Made by a program: the position numbers and the translations under genes
Shown here: positions 1-9,193 of the stretch, one piece after another
Layout: the number at the start of each line of letters is the position of its first letter
How positions within the stretch are numbered: the first letter of the stretch is position 1
Assembly (NCBI GenBank): GCA_024220505.1
Contig: JAKZZE010000035.1
Span: 62,001 to 126,000, forward strand
From: Rhizopus arrhizus
Lineage: Eukaryota; Mucoromycota; Mucoromycetes; Mucorales; Rhizopodaceae
Direction: 5' to 3'
Length of the DNA: 64,000 bases
Notes under the pieces: model-generated
The model's database searches: none
Seen by the model: only the letters and a program-made list of their open reading frames with translations
Told to the model about the DNA's origin: nothing

Positions 1-264
1 TCAGTGAAGTGTATGATTACTGGTTTGACTGTATTCTCTTCCATCTTAACGTTGTCGTGTTGATATTGTAATCTTCCAATATCAGAGTATAATCGTCCTA
101 AAACATTAAAGTGAAATTGTTTTTTAAATTGTAAAGTGTGTAAGCAAATGCTATCGTTATCGCTCCAATTATCTTTTATGTAATTACACAAAATTGATGT
201 ATCCCAAGTACATAATTGTCCTGGTTTTGGAATTCTGGTTTCTCTATGCCGTTTTGCCTTAAAA
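1..264 (-). pseudogene. DIRS-type tyrosine recombinase, central fragment running off the left edge
   Basis: Reading the minus strand from 264 down to 1 gives an open frame of about 88 codons without a start. It contains QFFKAKR, RIPKP and DIGRLQ. These align in order with FFRTKRK, KIPKP and DLGRLQ of the tyrosine recombinase at 11798-12895, so I call it a related YR of a DIRS-like retroelement. The frame continues past base 1, so the catalytic HxxR and Tyr region is outside the window. The N-terminal part is found on the other side of the solo LTR at 270-989. The family and split are well supported; whether the left part beyond the window is intact is unknown. Confidence 0.7.
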
Positions 265-269
265 AATTG

Positions 270-989
270 TTCGATCTTGAGATGCTATTGGTAGCCTTTC
301 TGGGTATAAATACTTGAATACAGATGCGATAGAAGACCTTAAACTATTGTGTTAAAGATACATAAGATTATAGTCACTTTATTTTAGTAAAAGGAATCGG
401 ATATGATCCTAAATAGTATGCTGACATAACTTGGAATCATTTATAACATTATTCCCAACACAGATCAATAGAATACTTTAATTAGATTTTTATATTAAGC
501 TTTATTCATATTAACTTTACATAATCAAATAAAATGACATGGTTGTAATATAGTTTATTGATAGTATGAGCATGTTGAATAGGGAATGACGATTACTTAC
601 CAGATAATCATTAGTCATGAAAACATTTATTCTGACTGAGATATGATTGTTAGCAATGATATCCAATCACGGAACTAAAGGTCTTTATATTCATCCATAC
701 CGTCTCCTTAAATAATTCTGCATCTAGAATTATCTGAAACCATCTCAATAGCATAATTGACAATACAAGCTAGGAACAGGCTAAACTAATAATTAGAAAT
801 AGTAATCATCTATTCTGTCAAGTTGATTATAAATCTGTCCTAATTCTTTATCCGTATCATGTCTATAAATACTCTCACTTCTTACATGTAGAAAAACAAG
901 AGTTATCTTAACTTAATAAAGAGATACCAAGTTCTAACAGTATTTCTTTATCTTTATTGTATTTTAATTAAAAACCCCTTTCCTAAACA
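270..989 (+). mobile_element. Solo LTR (720 bp) inserted in the YR remnant
   Basis: The block is flanked by AATTG at 265-269 and 990-994, a perfect 5-bp TSD. Removing the block plus one TSD joins the two YR halves in a plausible reading frame (PQFFKAKR). It holds TATAAATA near 864 followed by AATAAA near 917, a promoter to poly(A) order expected of an LTR read on the plus strand. The right end is CA; the left end is TT rather than TG, so one terminus has mutated or the boundary is one or two bases off. A second TATAAATA near 303 may mean the block is composite. Confidence 0.6.
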
Positions 990-1185
990 AATTGAGGTGT
1001 GATGTTGAGTAAACTCGATTGTCCATAAGAAAAAAAAATGTCTTGTTTATATCATATTGTTCAGGATCTTCCATTGGCTTTTGTGCCTTATACCATAATA
1101 CTCATTGTTTCCATCCATTATTGTATACTCTTCTCGTATTTTTCCTTAGATTGTGCGTAAGAAATTTGATTGGTTCTGTTTTGCC
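990..1185 (-). pseudogene. DIRS-type tyrosine recombinase, N-terminal fragment
   Basis: The minus strand encodes LRKNTRRVYNNGWKQ, then a stop (TGA), then VLWYKAQKPMEDPEQYDINK. This resembles the N-terminal SAM-like DNA-binding domain of DIRS recombinases and matches TYDYG and PTRYDPKAALQFL of the copy near 12800. The TGA falls inside a conserved Trp-rich stretch. A run of nine A at 1030-1038 lies between this part and the downstream frame and probably carries a frameshift. It continues into the fragment at 1-264 once the LTR is removed. Confidence 0.6.
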
Positions 1186-1199
1186 AAATACAAAATAAG

Positions 1200-1820
1200 A
1201 GACAAAAACTAAAAAAGACAATAGTTGTGAAATTAAAGATTATATATATGACTTTATTAATAAAAAACATTTGAGGCTATTTATACTTTTTGGACGTCTG
1301 GGTCTTTACCACTATTTCAATTGATTGGTTAAAAGAATGATATAAGATAAAGGAAATATAGTAGATGGTTAATAGCCGCTGTCTTCTTCACGAATCAAGA
1401 AACAATGTAGTGGATAAACTATCGACCTAACAATATTTATCAAATAAGGTTGGATTGAACTGCCGTTGTTGTAATCAGGTGTTGTAAATCAGTGTCTGAT
1501 TGATGTATCCATCATTCATAACTCGATATGAAAACAGTATTAATAAACTACATGTAAAATATATCCAATAGATAGGCTACAGGTTAGTTCGGATAATCTT
1601 CATTAAGGATAAGATGCTGCGTAATTGCATGGTCAAATTATATTAAATCCAGGGACTAAATCACAATCAATCACACTCAATCATATATGAGCATTCTATG
1701 AATAAATACTTCTGATGACAAATATAACAATGGAAGAGTATAGACCCCTTATCTATTTGTCATGAGTTGTATCATACTCATTAATTATTAATCCATGACG
1801 TGAAATATTATCTGTGTATG
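1200..1820 (-). mobile_element. LTR-like sequence, ends not defined
   Basis: On the minus strand a TATAAATA box (plus 1278-1285) is followed about 25 bp later by AATAAA (plus 1253-1258). This spacing recurs in the solo LTRs at 16313, 19078 and 33421. I could not find matching TG/CA ends or a TSD, so the limits are approximate. No coding sequence was recognised. Confidence 0.35.
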
Positions 1821-1827
1821 AAAAATA

Positions 1828-2037
1828 CAGTGCCACACAAAACCCTTCAAGTGCTTTATTTTTTTTTCGTTTTTTGCTTGTCACCAAGTATTGAGTACTA
1901 CAATTGGTAGCATACTATACCTCGTTTGAGAGCTACGGTGACGGAGTACCTGGATAATGTTTAAACTTCAATACACATGTAATGGCCGCGGAGTAATATC
2001 ATTTTAAAAACAGACACACACTTGAAGGGTTTTGTGG
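1828..2037. repeat. Orphan Tc1/mariner terminal repeat with internal hairpin
   Basis: After a TA dinucleotide (1826-1827) comes CAGTGCCACACAAAACCC. Near 2019-2037 the same motif returns inverted (CACTTGAAGGGTTTTGTGG). The 210-bp length and the outer/inner inverted design match the terminal repeats of the mariners at 13501, 28364, 34420 and 37033. No matching opposite end or transposase was found nearby, so this is a solo terminal repeat or the start of a deleted element. Confidence 0.55.
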
Positions 2038-2767
2038 AATTAGAAAAATCTCAAATTAATGTCGTGAAAATCATCATAATCGTAACTTGTTAATGTTTTG
2101 TGTAAAATTTTTTGTTTATTTACAGTGATTCCACTGCCAATTTGAGGATTTTGTAAAAAAAAACTATGGACTTTTAAAATAAAAATAAGGGGATTAACGA
2201 AAAAATTTGAATGACTGTTCAAATTTCAATTCGCGGATTTGCAAGAAATAATTTCACAGATATTTTTCACCATTTAAAAAGATGAAATCGTTCATATTCT
2301 TGAAGGAAGACGGTAAAGGAAATATTTACGACAAGAGCTGAAGAAATGGACATTGTTGATGAGAAACCTGATCTGTACGCTTTAAAGTAATTAATTAGTC
2401 TTGTTTCTTACCTAGAAGAAAGCGCTAAGGTTCCTACCAACGATAAACATTGAACAAAGCAAAGAAGAAATAGGAATAACTATGAAAATAAGTGCAGAAC
2501 GCTCAATTAAGTATATGAAATATAGTTTTGGCACAAAAGAGCTATTTTATCTGTACATTCGTTCTTGGCCGCTTGATTCACCCCAATAAACAGCTGTTAC
2601 TCCGTTTTGCTTCATCTGGAGTCTGCATTGTCTACTTACAGAACGGAATTGGAGACGGCGCAACTTTTAATCTGCCTTGCTTTTAATTTACCTTTTTTAT
2701 TTAACCTTTTTTTATTTACTTCTAACTCCCTTTTTTCTTTTTAAAAAAATAATCTACTTGCATTTAA
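2038..2767. other. No gene recognised
   Basis: AT-rich sequence with long pyrimidine runs near 2690-2750. A 60-codon minus-strand ORF at its left edge shows no recognisable motif. I see no repeat matching other parts of the window. Confidence 0.4.
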
Positions 2768-3110
2768 AGTGTACCGAGTGTGTACCGAGTGTGTACCAAG
2801 TGTACCCAGTTGCAACAAATGGTATTTTTTGAAACGAAGCACTTAATAAGTTATCTCATTTTTCTTTTTTTTTTTTTTTTTTTTTTTCTTTTTTTTTTTT
2901 CTCACAATCAAGCTGTTTGCATATATTTTTCAAAGGAATGCACGGATCAGAATTATGAAATGCTGTTAAAAAAAATAAAAGATTTTGGTGAAAACATTGG
3001 TGGAGCAGATGTTTGCTGGTTAGAAGATCCTACAAAACCAGTTTTGGTCTCCTTAGCTAAAATTTTAGATGATGTTTATTCTTATAAGCGTTACGTTGCA
3101 AAATCTTTAG
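2768..3110 (+). repeat. Left inverted arm of the recombinase-like element
   Basis: Starts with four GTGTACC motifs, then CAGTTGCAACAAATGGTA and the first coding block. It is nearly identical to the reverse complement of 4560-4888. The GGTACAC motif (here inverted) also makes up the minisatellite beyond the right arm, so it may mark the element's ends. Confidence 0.6.
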
Positions 3111-4198
3111 AGGTGTCCTCAGCCGAAAATCAGGAAGAAATACCCCCAATTGAGTAAGTAATATTATATAATAGTAACTATGTGTTTCATTTTATTATTA
3201 ATTATAAATAAAATTAGCAACCGAAATGCAAATAATACAGTTTTTGAACTATACCTTTGTGCCTGTTGCTTCAATCGAAGATTCAACATATGAGGAAAAG
3301 GACATCACCATGAAACATGTACTTGGAATAACTAATTTGTATACTGAGATGATGGTTGATAAAACTGTCCAATCGTTCTCAACCTGGTGCAAAAAGAAGG
3401 ATATATTGATGTTAAACGCACCATTTACAAGAAAAAGGCGAGTTGTGAATGGTGAAATTTCGAATAATAGAATTAGAAGAATCTATGTTTGAAGGAGTAT
3501 TCAGGTAAAGTTATGAATTAAATGTGCGAAAATGATTTATTGTTTAACCTCTCTTTAAGATGGTATCGTCAACGGTATTGTTGGTTCCATTCAAAAACTA
3601 TCAGAAACATATAAAAAGCTTGAAGGAACAGAGATTTTCAATTATTGGTTATGCTAGAAAATCACCAGGCAACGAAGAGGAGAAGACGAGAATCGAATTC
3701 CTTCAAAAAATGGTAAATTGCTTAAGCAACAGATCACTTGTTGACAAAGTGTTTGTATCGTCTTGTTGCTCTGCCTCAGATCCACTTGCTTCTCGTGATT
3801 TAAAAGATAATCCACAAATCTTGGACAAAATAAGCGATGCCACAGGAAACACTCAAGGTTAGTATGTGAAGGGTAGTATATGTGTATGATATAGCTTCCA
3901 ATATTAATGAAGTGTATACACCTTTTAGACTTGATAAACTATTTAAATACCACAGATGAAGATGTTTGTTTAGTTGCTATTGATTACGCTGGGTTGTCTA
4001 CGAATGTAGATGATTTTTATCAGTTTGTTAAGTATGTATATTATTGATTCTAATAATTAACAGAACTAACAAGTTATTATCATTAGTATATATGATAAAC
4101 TGAAAAAAATAATCATTGACAGATTACCATTCGAAAACGAGACAAAAATATTTAACAGACAAAAAATGCTTGAGGATTCGTCAGTACTATCTGTTTTC

Positions 4199-4298
4199 TT
4201 TTATACTCCCCTTTGATCTGACCCGGGCAATCCAATATTCATATTATTATGTGCTCACATGGGTTATTGCGAAATAATAATAAAAAAAAATTTTAATC
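4199..4298 (+). mobile_element. 5'-truncated LINE 3' end (100 bp)
   Basis: Flanked by the 15-bp direct repeat GTACTATCTGTTTTC at 4184-4198 and 4299-4313. The insert carries GACCCGGGCAA, a CACATGGGTT block and an A-rich AATAATAATAAA tail ending TTTAATC. The reverse complement of the insertion at 4889 has the same landmarks in the same order, so both share one LINE family. It interrupts the recombinase-like gene. Confidence 0.75.
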
Positions 4299-4559
4299 GT
4301 ACTATCTGTTTTCAAATGTAGAAACAAACTAAACCAAAGGTCGAAGGAAATGTATTTTTTTATTTATTTGATTCAATGAATATTTGTTAAAACACACCCT
4401 TCATTCCAAAAAATAAAGCATTCATTTACAGTATATATTGTTCATTTAAAAAATATGATATTTGTTTATAAAATAAAGTATTTTTTATCGTCTTAATTTG
4501 AAAACGATTTGTAATCCTTTTTCAAGGCAAAATTTTTTTTTCTTCTAATGCCAAAACTT

Positions 4560-4888
4560 ATTCATTCGAGATAAATTCCAATTTAGACTTCTTTGTTCGG
4601 GCATATCTCTTGTAGGATGAATGTTCACCTAAAATCTTAACTAAGGGAACCAAAACTGGTTTTGTAGGATCTTCTAACCAGCAAACATCTGCTCCACCAA
4701 TGTTTTCACCAAATCTTTTATTTTTTTTAACAGCATTTCATAATTCTGATCCGTGCATTCCTTTGAAAAGTACATGCAAACAGCTTGATCGTGAGAGATA
4801 AACATTTTATTGGTAGGTGAGAGAAAAAAAAAAGAGATAACTTATTAAGTGCTTAGTTTTAAAAATACCATTTGTTGCAACTGGGTAC
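4560..4888 (-). repeat. Right inverted arm of the recombinase-like element
   Basis: Reverse-complement copy of 2768-3110, covering the first coding block. It carries a one-base deletion (GATTTGG for GATTTTGG) that breaks the frame. The arm continues after the LINE insertion at 5964 with TACACTCG and GGTACAC motifs. Confidence 0.65.
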
Positions 4889-5949
4889 GATTAAACAAGT
4901 TTTATTTATTTATTAAACCCAAGTGGGCACGTAGTATTTTTATACTAATTTTGCCCGGGTCAGTTCAAAGATTGAAAGAAGTATCTAAAAACCCCTCTGG
5001 GATTGAGGGTAAAAAAGTTATAGTTTGAAGAAAAGGAACAGAGAAATGGATCTCAGAAAGAGAGGCTACTGAGAAAACAGTAAGTAGAGCTCATGTGTTT
5101 TTGACGGGAAAGAGCTCAGGAAAGTCGCCACGATCTATATATCCTTTGTTAGCGAAGAAATTGGCTACAGCCCGCTTGATAGAGCCTCTAAGGTGGTCGA
5201 GAGCACGAAGGATATGATACAGAAACAGGCCACGTGCGGCGCACATCCTGTCCGCTTCGTCCCAGTCGTCGTATTTAGGATCACGAAGGTTCGAGGGGTC
5301 TAAAGGATCATAATCATCTTGAACGGGGATCTCAAATTTCTTTAATAGCGAACGGAGCTCAGTTTCGTAATCATTATGAATTAGGAGGGCAACAAGGTCG
5401 CGGTCAGGGTAATGAATGTTGAGGATACGCCTGGTGTTAATATTCAGTTGTCGCAGACGAGAGCGTATTTGACCTATAGGAAGGCGGCGGCGTATAGGCA
5501 GGTATAGGAACTTGTAGCCATGGTTGGTTGAGCGAACACTGAAGGTGCCCGCAGCAGCCATTTGACTAGGAAGGGGCGTGGAAGCTTTAAGCTTGGCAGC
5601 TTTCTGAGGAGGAGAAGAACCTAAATTGGAAGACGGAGGACGTTTCTGAGGAGACTTGGGTTGCGATGAGGTTTCGGATGCTAGTGAGGGAGACGTAAGT
5701 GGAGGAGATACCGGTGGAGAGGAGACCAAAGTGGAAGCGGGTTTCTTAGAAGCAACAGCGTTGGATGCATGAGCTAATCGCTCAAGGAGGGAAGTGTTTT
5801 GTTGCTTGAGTCGGGTGATTTCAGCCTTAGCTGCAGCGAGTTCTGCTTGTAGCTGCTTTACAGTTGGCATGGATCAAGTCTGTTGTTGTGGATAGCTTTC
5901 CAAATAAGGCAAGAATCTATGGAAAGTGATGGAAAGCGGAAAAAGGGTT
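4889..5949 (-). mobile_element. ORF1-only LINE-derived element (half-LINE, 1061 bp)
   Basis: Bounded by a 14-bp TSD, TTGCAACTGGGTAC, at 4875-4888 and 5950-5963. On the minus strand it has about 79 nt of leader, one ORF (5091-5870) related to LINE ORF1, about 200 nt of 3' sequence with GACCCGGGCAA and a TTTAATAAATAAATAAAA tail. There is no ORF2. The complete leader and tail between TSDs argue that it inserted in this form rather than losing ORF2 later, like the HAL1 half-LINEs of mammals. Confidence 0.7.
5091..5870 (-). CDS. LINE ORF1-like protein, 259 aa
   Basis: Predicted RNA-binding ORF1 protein of a non-LTR retrotransposon. Residues 1-40 look like a coiled coil (heptad-spaced Leu/Ile: QLQAELAAAKAEITRLKQ). 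Residues 45-100 are Ser/Pro-rich. Residues about 125-255 form the conserved part, with RRILNIHYPDRD, ALLIHNDY, NLRDPKYDD and ILRALDHLRG. The same landmarks occur in ORF1 of the LINE at 62026-62576 (VAILVHNDY, NLRDSKF, LLRALDHVR). No CCHC knuckle is present. The ORF is intact from ATG to stop. Such proteins bind element RNA and could act in trans; function is inferred from family position only. Confidence 0.7.
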   Translation of the reverse strand: MPTVKQLQAELAAAKAEITRLKQQNTSLLERLAHASNAVASKKPASTLVSSPPVSPPLTSPSLASETSSQPKSPQKRPPSSNLGSSPPQKAAKLKASTPLPSQMAAAGTFSVRSTNHGYKFLYLPIRRRLPIGQIRSRLRQLNINTRRILNIHYPDRDLVALLIHNDYETELRSLLKKFEIPVQDDYDPLDPSNLRDPKYDDWDEADRMCAARGLFLYHILRALDHLRGSIKRAVANFFANKGYIDRGDFPELFPVKNT

Positions 5950-6003
5950 TGCAACTGGGTACACTCGATACATTTTTCAATGAACTCGGTACACTTTTTA
6001 TTT

Positions 6004-6330
6004 TATTTTATTTTATTTTGTAAAAGGAGGATTTTATTCCGGTGCCGCAAGGCGTACACCATTGTAAGCATTAAATAAATTATAATCGAGGGGGGTTTGT
6101 TCATTTTTGTTATTTTGTTTTGTAATCCCTGCGAAATTTGATACTGGCAACAAAATCTGAGGTAGAGAACTAAGCAGAAACGTATGGATTAGCTGTTTAG
6201 TGATCGACTACTGTTTTCTTTGTGAATCTTGAGGATTTGTCTAGTGGCTTTTGCTACTACTTCTTGAGGCCAGAATTGATGTTCATCAAAAATAAATTTC
6301 CAGTGGAGTTGTCATAAAGAGAGCAGCACA
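6004..6330 (-). mobile_element. 5'-truncated LINE insertion (about 327 bp)
   Basis: A 17-bp direct repeat, TCGGTACACTTTTTATT, lies at 5987-6003 and 6331-6347. On the minus strand the insert ends with GGAATAAAATCC and an (AAAAT)n tail next to the left TSD. Its upstream part reads DNSTGNLFLMNINSGLKK then stop, reminiscent of the ORF2 C-terminus SDTSGSLLLDKLKP at 58529. I read it as the tail end of a second LINE family. Confidence 0.6.
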
Positions 6331-6361
6331 TCGGTACACTTTTTATTGAACTTGGTACATA

Positions 6362-6461
6362 CAGTATTTTTAGAAAGTAATGTTGCGTTATAAAAGCTTT
6401 TATAATACAAATTATACAGAAAGCGACAGTTGGAATGCGACATTCATTTTTGGAAGCACTG
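6362..6461. mobile_element. Possible mariner MITE (100 bp)
   Basis: Flanked by TA at 6360-6361 and 6462-6463, begins CAGTATTTTTAGAAAG and ends TTTTTGGAAGCACTG. Removing it joins two GGTACA-type repeat units. The terminal repeats match only weakly, so this is tentative. Confidence 0.35.
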
Positions 6462-6463
6462 TA

Positions 6464-7983
6464 CTTGGTACACACCCGGTACACTTTTCATTGAAGACAG
6501 TACCTACAGTGTACGTCTAAAGGCGGCACAAGAATAAACTCCTCATACATAAAAAAAAAAAAAAAAAATTGAAGACAGTACACCTGGTACACTCCCAGTA
6601 CACTTTTCATTGAAGACGGTACACTATGGACACACCCGGTACACCTGGTACACTCCCGGTACACTTTTCATTGAAGACGGTACACTATGGACACACCCGG
6701 TACACCTGGTACACTCCCGGTACACTTTTCATTGAAGACGGTACACTATGGACACACCCGGTACACCTGGTACACTCCCGGTACATTTTTCATTGAAGAC
6801 GGTACACTATGGACACACCCGGTACACCTGGTACACTCCCAGTACACTTTTCATTGAAGACGGTACACTATGGACACACCCGGTACACCTGGTACACTCC
6901 CGGTACACTTTTCATTGAAGACGGTACACTATGGACACACCCGGTACACCTGGTACACTCCCGGTACATTTTTCATTGAAGACGGTACACTATGGACACA
7001 CCCGGTACACTTTTCATTGAAGACGGTACACTATGGACACACCCGGTACACCTGGTACACTCCCGGTACACTTTTCATTGAAGACGGTACACTATGGACA
7101 CTCCCGGTACACCTGGTACACTCCCGGTACATTTTCATTGAAGACGGTACACTATGGACACACCCGGTACACCTGGTACACTCCCGGTACATTTTTCATT
7201 GAAGACGGTACACTATGGACACACCCGGTACACCTGGTACACTCCCGGTACACTTTTCATTGAAGACGGTACACTATGGACACTCCCGGTACACCTGGTA
7301 CACTCCCGGTACATTTTTCATTGAAGACGGTACACTATGGACACTCCCGGTACATTTTTCATTGAAGACGGTACACTATGGACACACCCGGTACACCTGG
7401 TACACTCCCGGTACATTTTTCATTGAAGACGGTACACTATGGACACACCCGGTACACCTGGTACACTCCCGGTACATTTTTCATTGAAGACGGTACACTA
7501 TGGACACACCCGGTACACCTGGTACACTCCCAGTACACTTTTCATTGAAGACGGTACACTATGGACACACCCGGTACACCTGGTACACTCCCGGTACACT
7601 TTTCATTGAAGACGGTACACTATGGACACACCCGGTACACCTGGTACACTCCCGGTACATTTTTCATTGAAGACGGTACACTATGGACACACCCGGTACA
7701 CCTGGTACACTCCCGGTACATTTTTCATTGAAGACGGTACACTATGGACACACCCGGTACACTTTTCATTGAAGACGGTACACTATGGACACACCCGGTA
7801 CACCTGGTACACTCCCGGTACATTTTTCATTGAAGACGGTACACTATGGACACACCCGGTACACCTGGTACACTCCCGGTACACCTGGTACACTCCCGGT
7901 ACACTTTTCATTGAAGACGGTACACTATGGACACACCCGGTACACCTGGTACACTCCCGGTACATTTTTCATTGAAGACGGTG
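6464..7983 (+). repeat. 61-bp minisatellite rich in GGTACAC
   Basis: About 22-24 tandem units of 61 bp. Each has GGTACAC/T at four offsets (about 1, 21, 30, 41), joined by TATGGACACACCC, CT, TCCC and TTTTCATTGAAGAC. Some units lack internal segments (for example near 7000, 7340, 7750 and 7870). Because 61 is not a multiple of three, overlapping ORFs of 60-117 codons appear in several frames; I treat them as by-products. The same GGTACAC motif occurs inverted at 2768-2810. Confidence 0.9.
6504..6567 (+). mobile_element. Very short LINE 3' end with poly(A)
   Basis: A 14-bp TSD, ATTGAAGACAGTAC, at 6490-6503 and 6568-6581 flanks 64 bp that contain AATAAA and end in about 17 A. The TSD is part of the minisatellite unit, so the LINE landed inside the array. 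Confidence 0.65.
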
Positions 7984-9124
7984 AAGTGTTTTAAGTACTC
8001 ACTACGGCGCAAAGAATGCTTGTTGAAGTGTATGAATACTCGTTGAAACCTTTTTACAGTGCTTCTGGTGTATTTTTAAATTTATTTTTGGTTGTTCTCC
8101 GCATTTTTTTTTTAAAACGCTCCATTCGTTTTTATTGCTCCACTTTTTTTTTTTTTTTTGCTGGTAAATATTGAAATGGGCTGGATCTACTTGGCAAAAT
8201 CACTTTTTAAACTATATAAAACCTGAGTTTTGCTGTTAAAAGACGTAACGAACCGATATTACACAACTTGCATTTTTCTGCATTATGATTGTAATGGTCG
8301 TAAAAAAGATTCCTTTTCATTGGTTTTTTTAAGCAATTACAAAGAAAGTAGATTGTGTACAATTTTTTATTTTTTTAAAAAAAAAAACGTTCTGCGACTC
8401 TCTTTTTTGTTTCTATCTTGAACTATATTTTGTGGTTGTTTTTAGAATAGATAATTTGCAACAACAAAAAAAGAGACAGCTTATAACTCCATTGCTGCCA
8501 AAAATGTAAAAAAAAAAGAATAAAGCTTACGTTTTTTTTATGCCTCTGTCAATTGTCGTATCTTAAACCACTTCCACATCTTGTGCTCTAGCTGATATGT
8601 TTTTAATGGAAACTTAAAATGTGAAAAAGAAGACATGTAGGCATTATGGCAAAGAGTCAGTAATGCACCTGTGCCTTTAGTTCTATTTATTTTAGCAAAT
8701 TTAAACAAGATATGCTTTGATTGCTGTAACTTTTCTTTGTATCCAATTGTAGTACTGCTTCATTATACTTTTACTAGTCGAGTTACATTACAAACTTTTT
8801 ATGTTAATTGAACTGAGAGTGATTTGTCATAGTTGTGAATCTTTATTTTTTTGTATTAAATATGGGGAAATAAACTGAAGAATATAAATGCGTAATAGAT
8901 ATAAAAAAGAGTTGTATAAACTATTATCAAATTCAGACCATATACAATAAAGTAATTTGTTTAAATTACTTCTTCATTGGGTAAAAATATTGATTTGAGT
9001 AGGTTGTCCTTTGTTATTATACTTTTTCTCTGTTATAGTCAGTTTAATTGAAGCCAAAGGAATTCAATCTGTTTGACTACTAATAATTGTTGTAATCATG
9101 AATTAAAATAAACCGAATTTCAAA

Positions 9125-9193
<69 letters not shown>

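Larger units (their letters stand above)
2768..4378 (+). pseudogene. Decayed multi-exon gene with a serine-recombinase-like motif
   Basis: Coding-like blocks lie at about 2905-3155, 3226-3504, 3560-3858, 3929-4032 and 4124-4198, then resume after a LINE insertion at 4314. Candidate GT-AG introns separate them; the 3859-3928 intron and the one starting near 4033 keep frame. The central block has IIGYARKSPGNEEEKTR and later VFVS, which resembles the N-terminal strand of serine recombinases (YARxS, with the Ser as nucleophile). The next exon reads CLVAIDYAGLSTNVDDF, aligned by position with the family's DRLxRSxxDL, but the catalytic Arg residues are replaced. So this is either a non-catalytic relative or a chance likeness of short motifs. 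Its first exon is duplicated in inverted orientation at 4560-4888. Frame breaks near 3155-3230 and 3490 show decay. Confidence 0.4.

Noticed and set aside
6464..7983. CRISPR-like array
   Set aside because: Units are contiguous with no unique spacers, and the setting is eukaryotic.
6870..7994. Several overlapping ORFs encoding HTRYTWYTPGTFFIEDG-type repeats
   Set aside because: They come from the 61-bp minisatellite read in rotating frames; no start context, splice structure or outside homology supports translation.
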